A stretch of 44,956 bases of DNA from an uncultured Clostridia bacterium. Its GTDB lineage: Bacteria; Bacillota; Clostridia; Oscillospirales; Acutalibacteraceae. Numbering within the stretch: the stretch's first letter is position 1; each line of letters begins with the position of its first letter. A program made the translations under genes and the position numbers. The notes beneath the pieces are model-generated. The model worked only from the letters and a program-made list of their open reading frames with translations. It ran no database searches and was not told the DNA's origin. The DNA lies in NCBI GenBank assembly GCA_944380885.1, contig CALWIZ010000018.1:1-44956 (forward strand), written 5' to 3'. Positions 44,898 through 44,956 of this stretch are shown here, in pieces.

Positions 44898-44956
44898 TAT
44901 AATAGAAGCGGTGATGAAAGTTATAGTAAAGGGAAGAGAAAACCGCGACCAGCTTG
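44898..44956 (+). other. Possible promoter and start of a gene cut by the window edge
   Basis: TATAAT at 44898-44903 is followed by GTGATG (44911-44916) and an open frame, MKVIVKGRENRDQL, to the end of the window. There is no ribosome site between, so any product would be nearly leaderless. Too short to identify. Confidence 0.3.

Noticed and set aside
1..44956. CRISPR array
   Set aside because: No regularly spaced short repeats seen; the repeats present are two long copies, module duplications and operator pairs.

Overview
The window looks like an accessory region of a Gram-positive gut or rumen Clostridia chromosome, most likely Ruminococcaceae/Oscillospiraceae-like. The signs are strong AGGAGG-type ribosome binding sites, lipoprotein signals, a dockerin module, a VPVTG-type wall-sorting tail and CUT1 sugar importers that lack a dedicated ATPase. 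It has two unlike halves. The left 12.6 kb is AT-richer and reads as a defence island. The right 31 kb is one large polysaccharide-utilisation locus.

Left half, all on the minus strand. Reading in the direction of transcription: an AAA_14/DUF4143 ATPase with its own promoter and palindromic operator; then a tight four-gene set made of a nuclease-methyltransferase fusion, HsdS, a DGQHR-TIR-like fusion and a GIY-YIG/RAMA-like/EVE-like protein; then a decayed type III restriction (Res) gene end; then a SANT-like small protein with a UvrD-type helicase carrying an embedded nuclease domain and zinc ribbons; and last a small metallo-beta-lactamase-fold hydrolase. The restriction genes look like a type I-derived system that has lost the HsdR motor and gained two candidate accessory effectors.

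Right half, 13.2-44.3 kb. A 28-kb run of 16 minus-strand genes starts at 41548 and ends at 13247. It codes for a lipoprotein, a solute-binding lipoprotein, two very large secreted modular proteins, a second solute-binding protein with extra N-terminal modules, two MalF/MalG permease pairs, an NHL/YIP1/DUF5696 trio, and intracellular GH36 alpha-galactosidase, GH35 beta-galactosidase and GH127 beta-L-arabinofuranosidase. Divergent to it are an AraC regulator and a GH20-like enzyme. Paired ATGTTGCA sites 21 bp apart, just upstream of a -35/-10 pair, are the likely AraC operator. The gene set suggests uptake and cleavage of a galactose- and arabinofuranose-containing glycan.

The most novel item is an unrecognised protein family present three times in this locus: as a cytoplasmic protein, as a lipoprotein, and as the C-terminal domain of a dockerin-bearing secreted protein. 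All three share a (D/E)E motif, a DWY motif and a GGL-x-x-Y-x-W motif, which suggests an undescribed glycosidase-like barrel.

The locus lies between two ~289-bp direct repeats (12761-13049 and 44458-44745). The right copy runs directly into the 3' half of a tRNA-Ser(CGA) gene, broken at the anticodon arm. This is what an integrated mobile island looks like at its attachment site. No integrase is visible inside the window.
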